NCBI RefSeq assembly: GCF_023554995.1 | Contig: NZ_JAMJPK010000007.1 | Coordinates: 62,001-126,000, forward strand | Source of the DNA: Halomonas gemina | Lineage (GTDB): Bacteria; Pseudomonadota; Gammaproteobacteria; Pseudomonadales; Halomonadaceae | Length of the DNA: 64,000 bases | Direction: 5' to 3' | In this document: one piece after another, positions 1 through 10,739 of the stretch | Layout: every line of letters starts with the position of its first letter | Numbering within the stretch: position 1 is the first letter of the stretch | Program-made: the position numbers and the translations under genes | The notes under the pieces: model-generated | Told to the model about the DNA's origin: nothing | The model's input: the letters and a program-made list of their open reading frames with translations, nothing else | Database searches by the model: none

Positions 1-306
1 GTACTCGAAGGCGCCGCCCTGGTAGGAGGCCACGGCGCTGTCGAGGTCGGAGTGGGCGGTCATCACGATCACCGGCAGCTCCGGATGCACCTCGCGCACC
101 TTGGCCATCAGGTCCAGGCCATCGATCCCGGGCATGCGGATATCGGTGACCAGCACATCCGGCGGCGCCTCGAGCAGGCGCTCCAGGGCACGGTCGGCCC
201 GATCGAGGGTCTCGACCTCGAGGTCGGGCTGGGCCAGGGCACGCTCCAGCACCCAGCGAATGGCGCGATCGTCGTCGACGACCACCACGCGTGCGACATC
301 AGTCAT
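1..306 (-). CDS. ntrC: Nitrogen regulation response regulator NtrC (partial, N-terminal receiver domain)
   Basis: Only the first ~100 residues lie in the window; the rest runs off the left edge. The ATG at 306 gives MTDVARVVVVDDDRAIRW, a CheY-like receiver start with the acidic pocket (DDD). A phospho-acceptor segment, VLVTDIRMPGIDG, follows. The start overlaps the end of ntrB by 8 bp, which indicates translational coupling. The family is a sigma-54 activator: phosphorylated by NtrB under nitrogen limitation, it binds enhancer sites such as those proposed here upstream of glnA and ntrB. The AAA+ and HTH domains cannot be seen, so the call rests on the receiver domain and on the glnA-ntrB context. 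Confidence 0.93.
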   Translation of the reverse strand, partial: MTDVARVVVVDDDRAIRWVLERALAQPDLEVETLDRADRALERLLEAPPDVLVTDIRMPGIDGLDLMAKVREVHPELPVIVMTAHSDLDSAVASYQGGAFEY

Positions 307-1345
307 GGCGCTTCTCCAGCGGAATCAGCAGTCGGAATTGGGTATGGCCGGGCTCGGAGTCGCACTCGATCAGCCCCTGGTGCTGGTGCAGGATCGACTG
401 GGCGATGGAGAGCCCCAGGCCGCTGCCCTCGGCGCGGCCTGAGACCATGGGGTAGAAGAGGGTCTCGCGCAGCGACTCGGGAATCCCTGGGCCGTTGTCG
501 ATGATCGCCACCTCGCAGACCAGCCGATGACGCTCGGCGCCCAGGGTGAACTGGCGGCGGGCGCGGGTGCGCAGGGTGAGCCGCGGCGAGGCGATGTCGG
601 CCTCGGTCATCGCCTCCACGGCATTGCGCGCCACATTGAGCACGGCCTGGATCAGCTGCGACTCGTCACCGGCGAGGTCCGGCAGGCTGGGATCATAGTC
701 GCGCTCGATCCACACCCCCGGCTGCTCGACGATCAGCAGCGCGCGGACCCGCTCCAGCACCTTGTGGATATTGAGCGGCTCGTGGCGAATCATCCGGTTG
801 GGGCCCAGCATGGAGTCGACCAGGTCACGCAGCCGGTCGACCTCCTCGATGATGATGCGGGTGAACTCCTGCAGGCCGGGGTCGTCGAGGTCGCGTTCCA
901 GCAGCTGGGCCGCACCGCGGATGCCACCCAGGGGATTCTTCACCTCGTGGGCCAGGCCCCGGGCAAGCACCTTGATGGTCTCCTGGCGGGTCTGCAGCGC
1001 CTCCTCCCGGGAGATGCGCAGCAGTCGGTCGCGGGGCTGCACCTCCAGCAGCAGCTCGTCGGCGGAGAGCGGCGAGACGGTGTAGTCGACGGTCAGCACC
1101 TCGCCGGTGACCAGGGTCAGGCGCGCCTCGCGCTGGGTGAAGGGGTGGAACTCGTCGCGGGCCTTGTCCAGCAGCTCGCCGATCTCCTCCCCACCATCCA
1201 CCAGGGACGGCAGGGGCAGCCCCTTCAAGCGGCTCAGGCTGATCGCCAGCAGCGCCTCGGCGGCCGGATTCATCCAGCGCAGCCGCAGCTCGCCATCGAG
1301 CAGCAGCACCGCCGTGGTGAGGTGTTCCATCAAGCGTTGGTACAT
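299..1345 (-). CDS. ntrB: Nitrogen regulation histidine kinase/phosphatase NtrB (GlnL)
   Basis: This is a 348-residue cytoplasmic sensor kinase with no membrane segment. An N-terminal PAS-like domain (about 5-110) precedes the HisKA domain, with phospho-acceptor His133 in ARGLAHEVKNPLGGIRGAAQ. The ATPase domain carries an N box (VLNVARNAVEAM), DNGPGIPESL (G1) and GSGLGLSIAQ (G2). Length and motif wording are typical of GlnL/NtrB, which together with PII (GlnB) controls phosphorylation of NtrC. The ATG at 1345 has an AGGA ribosome site nine bases upstream. It overlaps ntrC and lies downstream of glnA and a DUF4124 gene, the usual order in pseudomonads and halomonads. Confidence 0.96.
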   Translation of the reverse strand: MYQRLMEHLTTAVLLLDGELRLRWMNPAAEALLAISLSRLKGLPLPSLVDGGEEIGELLDKARDEFHPFTQREARLTLVTGEVLTVDYTVSPLSADELLLEVQPRDRLLRISREEALQTRQETIKVLARGLAHEVKNPLGGIRGAAQLLERDLDDPGLQEFTRIIIEEVDRLRDLVDSMLGPNRMIRHEPLNIHKVLERVRALLIVEQPGVWIERDYDPSLPDLAGDESQLIQAVLNVARNAVEAMTEADIASPRLTLRTRARRQFTLGAERHRLVCEVAIIDNGPGIPESLRETLFYPMVSGRAEGSGLGLSIAQSILHQHQGLIECDSEPGHTQFRLLIPLEKRHD

Positions 1346-1386
1346 GGGGAGGTCCTGCCCGGTCCGATTGTGGCCTCCCGCAGGAG

Positions 1387-1441
1387 GCGCTTTCAGGAGC
1401 TATTGCAAGAAGTTCTTGTAAGAAGCTCCTGCAAGAAGCGC
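1387..1441. repeat. Nested inverted repeat (possible cruciform, attenuator or REP-like element) upstream of ntrB
   Basis: Three concentric pairs of arms share one centre: gcgctt/aagcgc (1387-1392/1436-1441), caggagct/agctcctg (1394-1401/1424-1431) and caagaa/ttcttg (1406-1411/1413-1418). It lies 42-96 bp upstream of the ntrB start, so it would be in the leader of any transcript starting near the NtrC site. It could be an attenuator, a terminator of read-through from the DUF4124 gene, or a genome-dispersed extragenic repeat. No U-rich tail is obvious. Confidence 0.5.
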
Positions 1442-1497
1442 GCCACCCCATGGCGCACGGCATGGCGCCGTATCGGGGCAGGGCTGCACCGACATTG

Positions 1498-1514
1498 CGC
1501 ACCACTTTAGTGCA
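1498..1514. promoter_or_regulatory. Candidate NtrC operator upstream of ntrBC
   Basis: The sequence cgcaccactttagtgca matches the NtrC dyad TGCACY-N5-GGTGCA at 10 of 12 defined positions, with correct half-site spacing. It lies about 155 bp upstream of ntrB. This fits NtrC autoregulation of ntrBC, as known in enterobacteria; the assignment is an inference from the motif and its location. Confidence 0.55.
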
Positions 1515-1827
1515 TGATGGCATCGAACGCCCATTGTCGTGCAGCGCTGACGGGGCGAGCGCGGGGCGGTCAGCGTCCCTCCGGGGGCGGGAAGGCGTGG
1601 GACGGATGGCGATGGGGCGTGGCTGCCGGCCACCCCCGCTCATCATCGTGGTGGCGTGGGGCCCGGTCGTCGCGCAACCGTTCCAGGTGATCGAAGGCGC
1701 TGCCCTCGCCCACCCGGTCAGCATGATCGAAGGCATCGAGGCGACCCTCGTCGCGGGGCGGGGGCTCGCGACAGGGCCTGTGGGTGCCGTCCGGACACAG
1801 CGGCCGATGTGGCCGGCGAGGGGGAAG

Positions 1828-2424
1828 CTAATTGCTGCCCGGGTTATTGGGGTTCTGGGGCAGGTTGACGCTGGCCCGCTGCACGTAGAGGGTCACCGGC
1901 GAAGTGCGATGGCGCACCGCGCCGCTGCCATCCAGCAGCTCGGCCTGCAGCACGTGCTCGCCACGCTCCAGGTTATTGAGCATGAAGGTATCGGTGTACA
2001 TGGCCGTCTGGCTGACTTGGCCATCCACCAGCAGGCGCACCCGATGGTCCTCGCGCAGGTCCGGCTGGACGCCGAGGGACACCTGGACGTTGCCCGCGGC
2101 CCCGGTCGGCAGGGTCTCCTCCTGGCGTGGCGAGAGGATGCCGAAGCTGTCGTAGGGCATGAAGGGCTGCCCCGGCCCGGCGGCTGCCCCGCCGCCACTG
2201 CCGCTGCCGCCACCGTCAACAACCGCCGGCGCACCGGCCTCGCGGACCTCGCCGCGGCCGGGCACCACGGTAAGCGGCTTGAGGACGACCTCCTCACCGC
2301 CGCGCTCCGGGTTGTCGGTGAACACCACGTTGCCCTGGGCATCGGTGGTGCGGTAGATGGTCTGGGCCTGGGCCGCGAGGCTGGCCGACAGCCCCAGCGC
2401 CAGGATCACGAGTGCCTTGTTCAT
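1828..2424 (-). CDS. DUF4124 domain periplasmic protein
   Basis: This is a 198-residue exported protein. The ATG at 2424 gives a clean Sec signal peptide (MNKALVILALGLSASLAAQA). The DUF4124 core follows directly: IYRTTDAQGNVVFTDNPE, a short domain with the consensus Y(k)W.D..G.v.yTD. The central part is rich in Gly/Ala/Pro (about 70-95). The C-terminal half (YVQRASVNLP at the end) resembles the ligand-free beta-sandwich found in such proteins. The function of the family is unknown. Its position between glnA and ntrBC is conserved in related bacteria, so it is probably co-expressed with the nitrogen genes. Confidence 0.8.
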   Translation of the reverse strand: MNKALVILALGLSASLAAQAQTIYRTTDAQGNVVFTDNPERGGEEVVLKPLTVVPGRGEVREAGAPAVVDGGGSGSGGGAAAGPGQPFMPYDSFGILSPRQEETLPTGAAGNVQVSLGVQPDLREDHRVRLLVDGQVSQTAMYTDTFMLNNLERGEHVLQAELLDGSGAVRHRTSPVTLYVQRASVNLPQNPNNPGSN

Positions 2425-2526
2425 GCCTACCCCCTGCGTCGTTACCACCGCCGCCCGACGGCAACGGCCATGAGAGATTGCCTCATCCTGTCCTTGGCTC
2501 ATTCTTTCCTTGGATAGTGTATGACA

Positions 2527-2558
2527 GAAAGGGGTTCCGCCATGGCGGAACCCCTTCT
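2527..2558 (-). terminator. Rho-independent terminator downstream of glnA
   Basis: A perfect palindrome (arms aaggggttccgc and gcggaacccctt around catg) lies between the glnA stop and the next gene. On the minus strand it is followed by tttctg, and the plus strand also runs into ttcttc, so it may work in both directions. It would separate glnA from the DUF4124/ntrBC genes. Confidence 0.8.
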
Positions 2559-2623
2559 TCGCTCAACGCGCGTGACGGCGAGCCGCCCCGGACCGGCAGG
2601 CCCGGGCGGTCGGCCGCCCTCGA

Positions 2624-4030
2624 TCAGCAGCTGTAGTACATGTCGAACTCGATCGGGTGCGTGGTCATGCGGATGCGCTCCACGTCCTCGCTGAGCAGTT
2701 CGATGTAGGCATCGATCATCTCGTCGGTGAACACTCCACCCTCGGTCAGGAAGCCGCGATCGGCATCCAGCGCCTCCAGGGCCTGGTCGAGGCTGTGGGC
2801 CACGGTCGGCACGGCCTTGCCCTCTTCCGGCGGCAGGTCGTAGAGGTTCTTATCCATGGGGTCGCCGGGGTGGATCTTGTTCTTGATGCCGTCGATGCCG
2901 GCCATCAACATCGCCGCGAAGGCCAGGTAGGGGTTGGCGGTCGGGTCCGGGAAGCGGGTCTCGACGCGCTTGCCCTTGGGGCTCGCGGTGTAGGGGATGC
3001 GCAGCGAGGCGGAGCGGTTGCGGGCGCTGTAGGCGAGCATCACCGGCGCCTCGAAGCCCGGCACCAGGCGCTTGTAGGAGTTGGTGGAGGCGTTGGTGAA
3101 GGCGTTCAGGGCACGGGCGTGCTTGATGATGCCGCCGATGTAGTAGAGCGCCATCTCGGAGAGGCCCGCGTACTCGTCACCGGCAAACTGGTTGACGCCT
3201 TCCTTCCAGAAGGACTGGTGGACGTGCATGCCGCTGCCGTTGTCGCCGACCAGCGGCTTGGGCATGAAGGTGGCGGTCTTGCCGTAGGCGTGGGCCACGT
3301 TGTGGATCACGTACTTCATCTCCTGGACCTCGTCGGCCTTCTTCACGAGGGTGTTGAACTTCACACCGATCTCGTTCTGGCCGGCGTTGGCCACCTCGTG
3401 GTGGTGCACCTCGACGGACTGGCCAATGGCTTCCAGGGTGTTGCACATGGCGCCGCGGATATCGTGGAAGCTGTCCACCGGCGGGACCGGGAAGTAGCCG
3501 CCCTTGACCCGCGGACGGTGGGCCAGGTTGCCGCCTTCCACCGGACGGTCGGTGGACCAGGCGCCCTCTTCCGAGGTGATCTTGTACATGGAGCCCTCGA
3601 TGTCGGACTTCCAGTGCACCTCGTCGAAGATGAAGAACTCGGGCTCCGGGCCGAAGAAGGCGGTATCGCCCAGGCCGGAGGACTGCAGATAGGCCTCGGC
3701 GCGCTTGGCGATGGAGCGCGGGTCACGCTCGTAGCCCTGCATGGTGGCCGGCTCGATGATATCGCAGCGCAGCACCAGGGTGGCGTCCTCGGTGAAGGGG
3801 TCGAGGAAGGCGGTGCCGTCCTCCGGGCGCAGGATCATGTCCGACTCGTTGATGCCCTTCCAGCCGGAAATGGAGGAACCATCGAACATCTGGCCGTTCT
3901 CGAAAAATTCCTCGTCGACGTCACGGGCCGGGATGGTGACGTGCTGCTCCTTGCCGCGGGTGTCGGTGAAGCGCAGATCGACCCACTTCACGTCATGTTC
4001 TTCAATCAGGGCGAGAGTCTTGGCAGACAT
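2624..4030 (-). CDS. glnA: Type I glutamine synthetase
   Basis: This 468-residue protein matches GSI-beta in length (E. coli 469). It makes glutamine from glutamate, ammonia and ATP. Visible hallmarks are [66 protein letters not shown] and the adenylylation-loop tyrosine in [10 protein letters not shown], so GlnE-type control is expected. The start at 4030 ([16 protein letters not shown]) has the ribosome site GGAGG six bases upstream; a longer frame adds only four residues. Upstream lie a sigma-54 promoter and NtrC-type sites, and downstream a strong terminator. Confidence 0.98.
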   Translation of the reverse strand: MSAKTLALIEEHDVKWVDLRFTDTRGKEQHVTIPARDVDEEFFENGQMFDGSSISGWKGINESDMILRPEDGTAFLDPFTEDATLVLRCDIIEPATMQGYERDPRSIAKRAEAYLQSSGLGDTAFFGPEPEFFIFDEVHWKSDIEGSMYKITSEEGAWSTDRPVEGGNLAHRPRVKGGYFPVPPVDSFHDIRGAMCNTLEAIGQSVEVHHHEVANAGQNEIGVKFNTLVKKADEVQEMKYVIHNVAHAYGKTATFMPKPLVGDNGSGMHVHQSFWKEGVNQFAGDEYAGLSEMALYYIGGIIKHARALNAFTNASTNSYKRLVPGFEAPVMLAYSARNRSASLRIPYTASPKGKRVETRFPDPTANPYLAFAAMLMAGIDGIKNKIHPGDPMDKNLYDLPPEEGKAVPTVAHSLDQALEALDADRGFLTEGGVFTDEMIDAYIELLSEDVERIRMTTHPIEFDMYYSC

Positions 4031-4171
4031 GATGTCCTCCACTGTGAGCTAGGCTCTAAGGTTTGGGCTGTTGGTAATGCACTGGCGCTGGCGATCCCAG
4101 CACGTGTTGTAGCATGCCGCGGCAGCGCTGCCCACGACCGCCATGCACGAACATGGCACTGCCCAGAACAA

Positions 4172-4187
4172 TGCAGGCAGCGTGCCA
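4172..4187 (-). promoter_or_regulatory. Sigma-54 (-24/-12) promoter of glnA
   Basis: On the minus strand the sequence reads TGGCACGCTGCCTGCA. Against TGGCACGRNNNTTGCW, the invariant GG and GC are both present with the correct 10-base spacing, and only two other positions differ. Transcription would start near 4160, about 130 bases before the glnA ATG. The rest of the 4031-4589 gap holds the NtrC-type sites described separately and no recognisable gene. Confidence 0.75.
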
Positions 4188-4318
4188 ACCTTGCACCGTT
4201 TCATTCCATTTACCCCTTATCCAATTGATTTAAAAAAACTTTCAATCCTGTCTTTCAGAAAGCACCTGCACCAGCATCCAGCCGGAGCCCCGGGAACCCG
4301 GCATGCCCCGCCCCCATA

Positions 4319-4335
4319 TGCACCATATAAGTGCA
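4319..4335. promoter_or_regulatory. NtrC enhancer site upstream of glnA
   Basis: The sequence tgcaccatataagtgca matches the NtrC dyad TGCACY-N5-GGTGCA at 11 of 12 defined positions. It lies about 130-160 bases upstream of the sigma-54 promoter, a typical enhancer distance. Two weaker left half-sites flank it: cgcacc at 4350-4355 and tgcacc at 4267-4272. Together they could hold an NtrC oligomer on DNA. Confidence 0.75.
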
Positions 4336-4589
4336 CAAACACCCCTTTTCGCACCATATTGAAACGCCCTGGCGCCGCCTTGCCCGCCGATGGCGCACCT
4401 CATGCTCAGGGCGGTCGGAAGGTCATGGCTCGCGGGCAGAAATATCAGTCCAGCGCCCCATTGATACGCTTCACAACCAAAAACTACACTCAATTACATG
4501 GCGGCGCCGGCCGGCGATGGCGCGGGTTCCGGAGATGGCGCCATGTCAGCCCGACCCGCGCACGACCTACCACTGGAGCCGGCACGAGC

Positions 4590-5129
4590 ATGATCGTCTG
4601 CAGCATCCTCCTCGATGCCCGCGCCGCGGGTGCCGGCCTCCCCCGCCGCCTGGCAGCCCTCAGGCCGCTCCGTCAGCGTCGGGACCTGCGCCTGGAAGTG
4701 GTGCTTGCCGACGATACCGAGGATCCGCGCCTGCTGCGCCTGGCAAGCGGGGATGACATACGCATCGTGGCCACCGAGGGGACTCCCCTGGGGGATCGCC
4801 TCAATACGGCCGTAGCCCACTGCCAGGGGCAGGTGCTGCTGTTCCCGGCCCGGGGGCGCAGCATCCCCGTCGGCTGGCTGACGAAGGCGCTGGAGGACAT
4901 CGACAAGCACAGCCGGGATGCCGTGGTGTTGACCACCTCGAACACCGGGCGACTGGTGCAGCTCTGGCAGCGCCTGCGCCACCAGACGCCCGCGGACACC
5001 CTCTGCGTCTCGCGGGCCTGGTTCGAGCGCATCGGCGGCTGCGACCCGGCACTCGACGCCGAGGCCCTGCCCGACCTGATCGAGCGCCTGCGTGCCTGCC
5101 AGGCCAGGGTCAGCGCCGTGGTGGCCTGA
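4590..5129 (+). CDS. Small glycosyltransferase-A-fold-like protein
   Basis: The 179-residue product starts MIVCSILLDARAAGAGL at 4590, with GGAG eleven bases upstream. The layout resembles a truncated family-2 glycosyltransferase: an N-terminal beta-alpha repeat, VVLADDTEDPRLLRLASG (DD motif), GDRLNTAVAHCQGQVLLFPARGRSIPVGWLTKAL (the NxGxxxAxGxxLLFLDxD region with the acidic motif lost), then a Trp/His-containing stretch and WFERIGGCDPAL (the usual WFEriGGFD element). The DxD metal motif is degraded to PARG, so catalysis is doubtful. It is divergent from glnA and upstream of typA. The family assignment is tentative. Confidence 0.55.
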   Translation: MIVCSILLDARAAGAGLPRRLAALRPLRQRRDLRLEVVLADDTEDPRLLRLASGDDIRIVATEGTPLGDRLNTAVAHCQGQVLLFPARGRSIPVGWLTKALEDIDKHSRDAVVLTTSNTGRLVQLWQRLRHQTPADTLCVSRAWFERIGGCDPALDAEALPDLIERLRACQARVSAVVA

Positions 5130-5234
5130 GCCGCGGTCGACATGGCGCTCCGCTGGAGCCCCCCAAGCCACTGATATCCCGTGGCAGCGCAAGATTCACC
5201 GCGACAACGCTGGTAGCCGTCATCGCCCTGCCCC

Positions 5235-5240
5235 TATAAT
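5235..5240 (+). promoter_or_regulatory. -10 box of a typA promoter
   Basis: A perfect TATAAT lies 31 bases upstream of the typA start codon, in otherwise GC-rich DNA. No good -35 element is seen at 16-18 bases spacing (candidate tggtag at 5211), so this could be a promoter with a weak -35. Confidence 0.5.
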
Positions 5241-5271
5241 GCGGCCCCAATTTTGTCAGCAGGATCCCGTC

Positions 5272-7098
<1,827 letters not shown>

Positions 7099-7120
7099 GG
7101 TCCGCTGCCCGTGCCGCACC

Positions 7121-7145
7121 CAGAGCCCGCCATCCGGCGGGCTCT
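7121..7145 (+). terminator. Rho-independent terminator of typA
   Basis: The stem cagagcccgcc/ggcgggctctg with loop atcc lies 22 bases after the typA stop and is followed by tcgttt. Confidence 0.75.
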
Positions 7146-7230
7146 GTCGTTTCCGCCTGTGGCGTGCTGCCGTTCCCGTCCTCGGCGGCTATGCTGGAGG
7201 CTGGATTCCCCCTACCGAAGGAGACCCGAC

Positions 7231-7548
7231 ATGCACAAGCACGTGGAGTGGGACGACCCCGGCCGCGACAGCGTGCTGGCGCACTTCGCCAGCCATCCCG
7301 AGCAGCTCGTCGAGCCGCGGCCCGGCGACATCCTCTCGGCCCGCTACCAGGGCGCCATCGTCCGGATGAAGGTGGAGGCCTGGGTCGACGGCACCAGCAT
7401 CGGCGAGGTGGCGGCGCTGATCGCCGCCGACAACGGCCGACGCATGAAGTCCCACGGCAAGCTCGCCCTCGGCGACACCGTGCGCCTGCCCGACAACTAT
7501 CGAGCCCTGGAGCCCGAACCCAGTGACCCGGAGGAGGACAGGGAGTGA
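7231..7548 (+). CDS. Small hypothetical protein
   Basis: This is a 105-residue soluble protein (MHKHVEWDDPGRDSVL...) with a strong ribosome site (GAAGGAG) seven bases upstream. The N-terminal half mixes acidic residues and His. The middle (GAIVRMKVEAWVDGTSIGEVAALIAADNGR) looks like a small alpha/beta unit. The C-terminus is very acidic (EPEPSDPEEDRE), as is common for halophile proteins. I do not recognise a family. It lies after the typA terminator and before the symporter gene, so it is probably transcribed alone. Confidence 0.6.
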   Translation: MHKHVEWDDPGRDSVLAHFASHPEQLVEPRPGDILSARYQGAIVRMKVEAWVDGTSIGEVAALIAADNGRRMKSHGKLALGDTVRLPDNYRALEPEPSDPEEDRE

Positions 7549-7677
7549 TTGCGCGCGCGGATACCATCCCCGCCGCCAACGGCCCCTAAACGCAGGTCGA
7601 CTAGCCAGGAAGGGGCCTTGTGCCGCAAAGTTGGCGCGTCAGGCCCACAAGGCCAACCAAGGCAATCCTGGATCCCC

Positions 7678-9123
7678 ATGAGCACGCACAACGTCTGGAC
7701 CCACAAGGGCACCTTCCTGCTGGCCGCCGTCGGCTCGGCGGTCGGGCTCGGCAACCTCTGGCGCTTCCCCTACCTGACCGGCGAGAACGGCGGCGGAGCC
7801 TTCATCCTGGTCTATGCCCTGACCATCTTCGCGGTGGGCATTCCCATCCTGATCGCCGAGATCATGCTGGGGCGCAGCAGCCGCCGCAGCCCGATCATGG
7901 GCATGCGTTTCCTGACCCAGACCCACCACACCTCGCGGGCATGGGAGTCGATCGGCTGGCTGGGCGCGGTCTCGGCCTTCCTGATCCTGAGCTTCTACTC
8001 GGTGATCGCCGGCTGGGCGATCCACTATACCGGGCTGATGTTCACCGGCACGATGGTCGACGTGGATGCCGCCGGCGTGGGAGAGAGCTTCGATGCCCTG
8101 CTCGCCTCGCCCGCGCTGCTGACGCTCTACCACACCCTGTTCATCGCCGCCTCGGCGCTGATCGTGGGTCTCGGCATCCACAAGGGCATCGAGGCGGGGC
8201 TTCGCGTGCTGATGCCCTCGCTGTTCGTGATCCTGCTGGTGGTACTGGGCTATGGCGCCATCATCGGCGACCTCGGTGCCGCTGCCGGCTTCCTGTTCAC
8301 CTTCAACCTCGCCGATCTCAGCCTGGAGGGCTGGCTGCAGGCGATGGGTCAGTCCTTCTTCACCCTGAGCCTGGGCATGGGCGCGATCATGGCCTACGGC
8401 GCCTACATGCCCGGCGAGGCCTCGCTGACCCGCACCGCCTTCTCCATCGCCGTGGTCGACACCGCGGTGGCCATGGTCGCCGGCCTGGCGATCTTCTCGC
8501 TGGTCTTCGGCGCCGGGCTCAACCCCGGCGAGGGGCCGGGGCTGATGTTCGTCACCCTGCCGCTGGCGTTCGCCGAGATGCCCGGCGGGGCACTGGTCGG
8601 CGGGGCCTTCTTCATCCTGGTGCTGGGCGCGGCCATCAGCTCCTCGATCTCGCTGATCGAACCGGTGGCGGCCTTCCTAGTCGAGCGCTTCGACCTGACC
8701 CGGCCCCAGGCCGTGGCGGTCATGGTCATCGCCAGCTGGGCGCTGGGGCTGCTCACCGTGCTCAGCTTCAACCTCTGGGCCGAGGGCACCCTCTTCCATG
8801 CCCTCTTCGGGCGCAGCGCCTTCGACTTCATCGAGCTGCTGACCAACATCTTCATGCCGCTCGGGGGGCTGTTGATCGCGCTCTTCGCCGGCTGGGCGCT
8901 GACCCTCTCAGAGGTGATGAAGGAGATGCACACCAACGAGCGCTGGTTCCGCCTCTGGCGCTTCCTGGTGCGCTTCGTGGCCCCTGCCGCGGTCGCCTTC
9001 GTCTTCCTGCGCAGCATCCCGCAGGTGGAGGGCTACCTGATCCCGGCCATCGGCGCCGTGGTAATCGTCGGCGCCTTCGCCGCCGGCCGCACCTTCCTGG
9101 CCGACGACCGCCAGGAACTGTAA
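7678..9123 (+). CDS. Sodium-dependent (NSS/SNF family) amino-acid-type symporter
   Basis: The 481-residue membrane protein starts MSTHNVWTHKGTFLLAAVGS. It shows the NSS signature AVGSAVGLGNLWRFPYLTGENGGGAF in TM1 (Na+ and substrate site) and about eleven to twelve hydrophobic segments. TM6 carries SFFTLSLGMGAIMAYGAYM, the unwound substrate-binding helix of this family. Such carriers import amino acids or related solutes with Na+. The substrate is not evident. The ATG at 7678 is chosen because NSS proteins start just before the TM1 signature. The livG-like gene begins 24 bases after its stop, so the two may be co-transcribed. Confidence 0.9.
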   Translation: MSTHNVWTHKGTFLLAAVGSAVGLGNLWRFPYLTGENGGGAFILVYALTIFAVGIPILIAEIMLGRSSRRSPIMGMRFLTQTHHTSRAWESIGWLGAVSAFLILSFYSVIAGWAIHYTGLMFTGTMVDVDAAGVGESFDALLASPALLTLYHTLFIAASALIVGLGIHKGIEAGLRVLMPSLFVILLVVLGYGAIIGDLGAAAGFLFTFNLADLSLEGWLQAMGQSFFTLSLGMGAIMAYGAYMPGEASLTRTAFSIAVVDTAVAMVAGLAIFSLVFGAGLNPGEGPGLMFVTLPLAFAEMPGGALVGGAFFILVLGAAISSSISLIEPVAAFLVERFDLTRPQAVAVMVIASWALGLLTVLSFNLWAEGTLFHALFGRSAFDFIELLTNIFMPLGGLLIALFAGWALTLSEVMKEMHTNERWFRLWRFLVRFVAPAAVAFVFLRSIPQVEGYLIPAIGAVVIVGAFAAGRTFLADDRQEL

Positions 9124-9147
9124 GAACAACAACCGACGGAACCCGAC

Positions 9148-9915
<768 letters not shown>

Positions 9916-10000
9916 CGGGAGAGCCGCCCGTGGGCAGGCACCCGGCCGGCGCATTCCAGCGCTTTCCAACAACGAGAACGAACGCAGAGAACGTCTGACA

Positions 10001-10705
10001 ATGCCATTACTCGACGCACGCGACGTGCATGGTGGCTACGGCGGCATGAACATCCTCAACGGGGTGGACATGGCCATCGAGGCCGACGAGATCGGCGTGA
10101 TCGTCGGCCCCAACGGCGCCGGCAAGTCCACCATGCTCAAGGCCATCTTCGGCCTGCTCCACGTCAGCCAGGGCGAGATCCTGCTGCGTGGCGAGCCGAT
10201 CCACAACCTGGCCCCCAACAAGCTGGTGCAGAAGGGCATGGGCTTCGTACCCCAGGAGAAGAACGTCTTCCCGAGCCTCACGGTGAAGGAGAACCTGGAG
10301 ATGGGGGCCTTCCTCAAGCCGGGCAACGTCAAGCGCATGCTCAAGCAGGTCTATGACTTCTTCCCGCCGCTGCATGACAAGCGCCATCAGCCCGCCGGCG
10401 AGCTCTCCGGCGGCCAGCGCCAGATGGTGGCCATGGGCCGGGCGCTGATGGCCGAACCCAGCCTGCTACTGCTCGACGAGCCCACCGCCGGCCTCTCGCC
10501 GCTCTACATGAACGAGATCTTCGAGCAGGTAAAGCTGGTCAACTCGGCCGGCGTGGGCATCCTGATGGTCGAGCAGAACGCCAAGCAGGCCCTGGCCATC
10601 GCCGACCGGGGCTTCGTGCTGGCCGCCGGCCAGAACCGTTTCACCGATTCCGGCGCCGCCCTGCTGGCCGACCCGGAAGTCGCCAAGAGCTTCCTGGGCG
10701 GCTAG
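10001..10705 (+). CDS. Branched-chain-type (HAAT) ABC transporter ATPase, LivF-like
   Basis: This is a 234-residue second ATPase of the module. It has Walker A GPNGAGKST, signature LSGGQRQMVAMGRAL, Walker B SLLLLDEPTAGLSP, and MVEQNAKQAL in the H-loop segment, where LivF characteristically has Q/N in place of His. The short length and the absence of the C-terminal LivG extension support LivF over LivG. It starts 85 bases after the LivG-like gene. Confidence 0.9.
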   Translation: MPLLDARDVHGGYGGMNILNGVDMAIEADEIGVIVGPNGAGKSTMLKAIFGLLHVSQGEILLRGEPIHNLAPNKLVQKGMGFVPQEKNVFPSLTVKENLEMGAFLKPGNVKRMLKQVYDFFPPLHDKRHQPAGELSGGQRQMVAMGRALMAEPSLLLLDEPTAGLSPLYMNEIFEQVKLVNSAGVGILMVEQNAKQALAIADRGFVLAAGQNRFTDSGAALLADPEVAKSFLGG

Positions 10706-10739
10706 CCAAGAAGGCAAGAGAAGGTGGGAGAGAACCGAC

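Larger units (their letters stand above)
1346..1827. other. Long intergenic region between ntrB and the DUF4124 gene
   Basis: I recognise no protein in this 482-bp stretch; the open frames here have no family resemblance. It contains a nested inverted repeat (1387-1441) and an NtrC-type operator (1498-1514), so it probably carries the ntrBC promoter. The word gatcgaaggc occurs twice (near 1689 and 1725) without an evident reason. Confidence 0.5.

Noticed and set aside
52..1510. Long plus-strand frames opposite ntrB and ntrC
   Set aside because: They mirror the high-GC minus-strand genes and have no family similarity; the same holds for opposite-strand frames throughout the window (for example 2657-4228, 5887-7119, 11516-13063 and 48976-50778).
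1545..1575. cgctgac/gtcagcg hairpin upstream of ntrB
   Set aside because: Stem of only seven with a 17-base loop and no context; probably chance in GC-rich DNA.
7581..7617. ggcccct/aggggcc inverted repeat before the sodium symporter
   Set aside because: The loop is 23 bases and no T-run follows; too weak to call a terminator.
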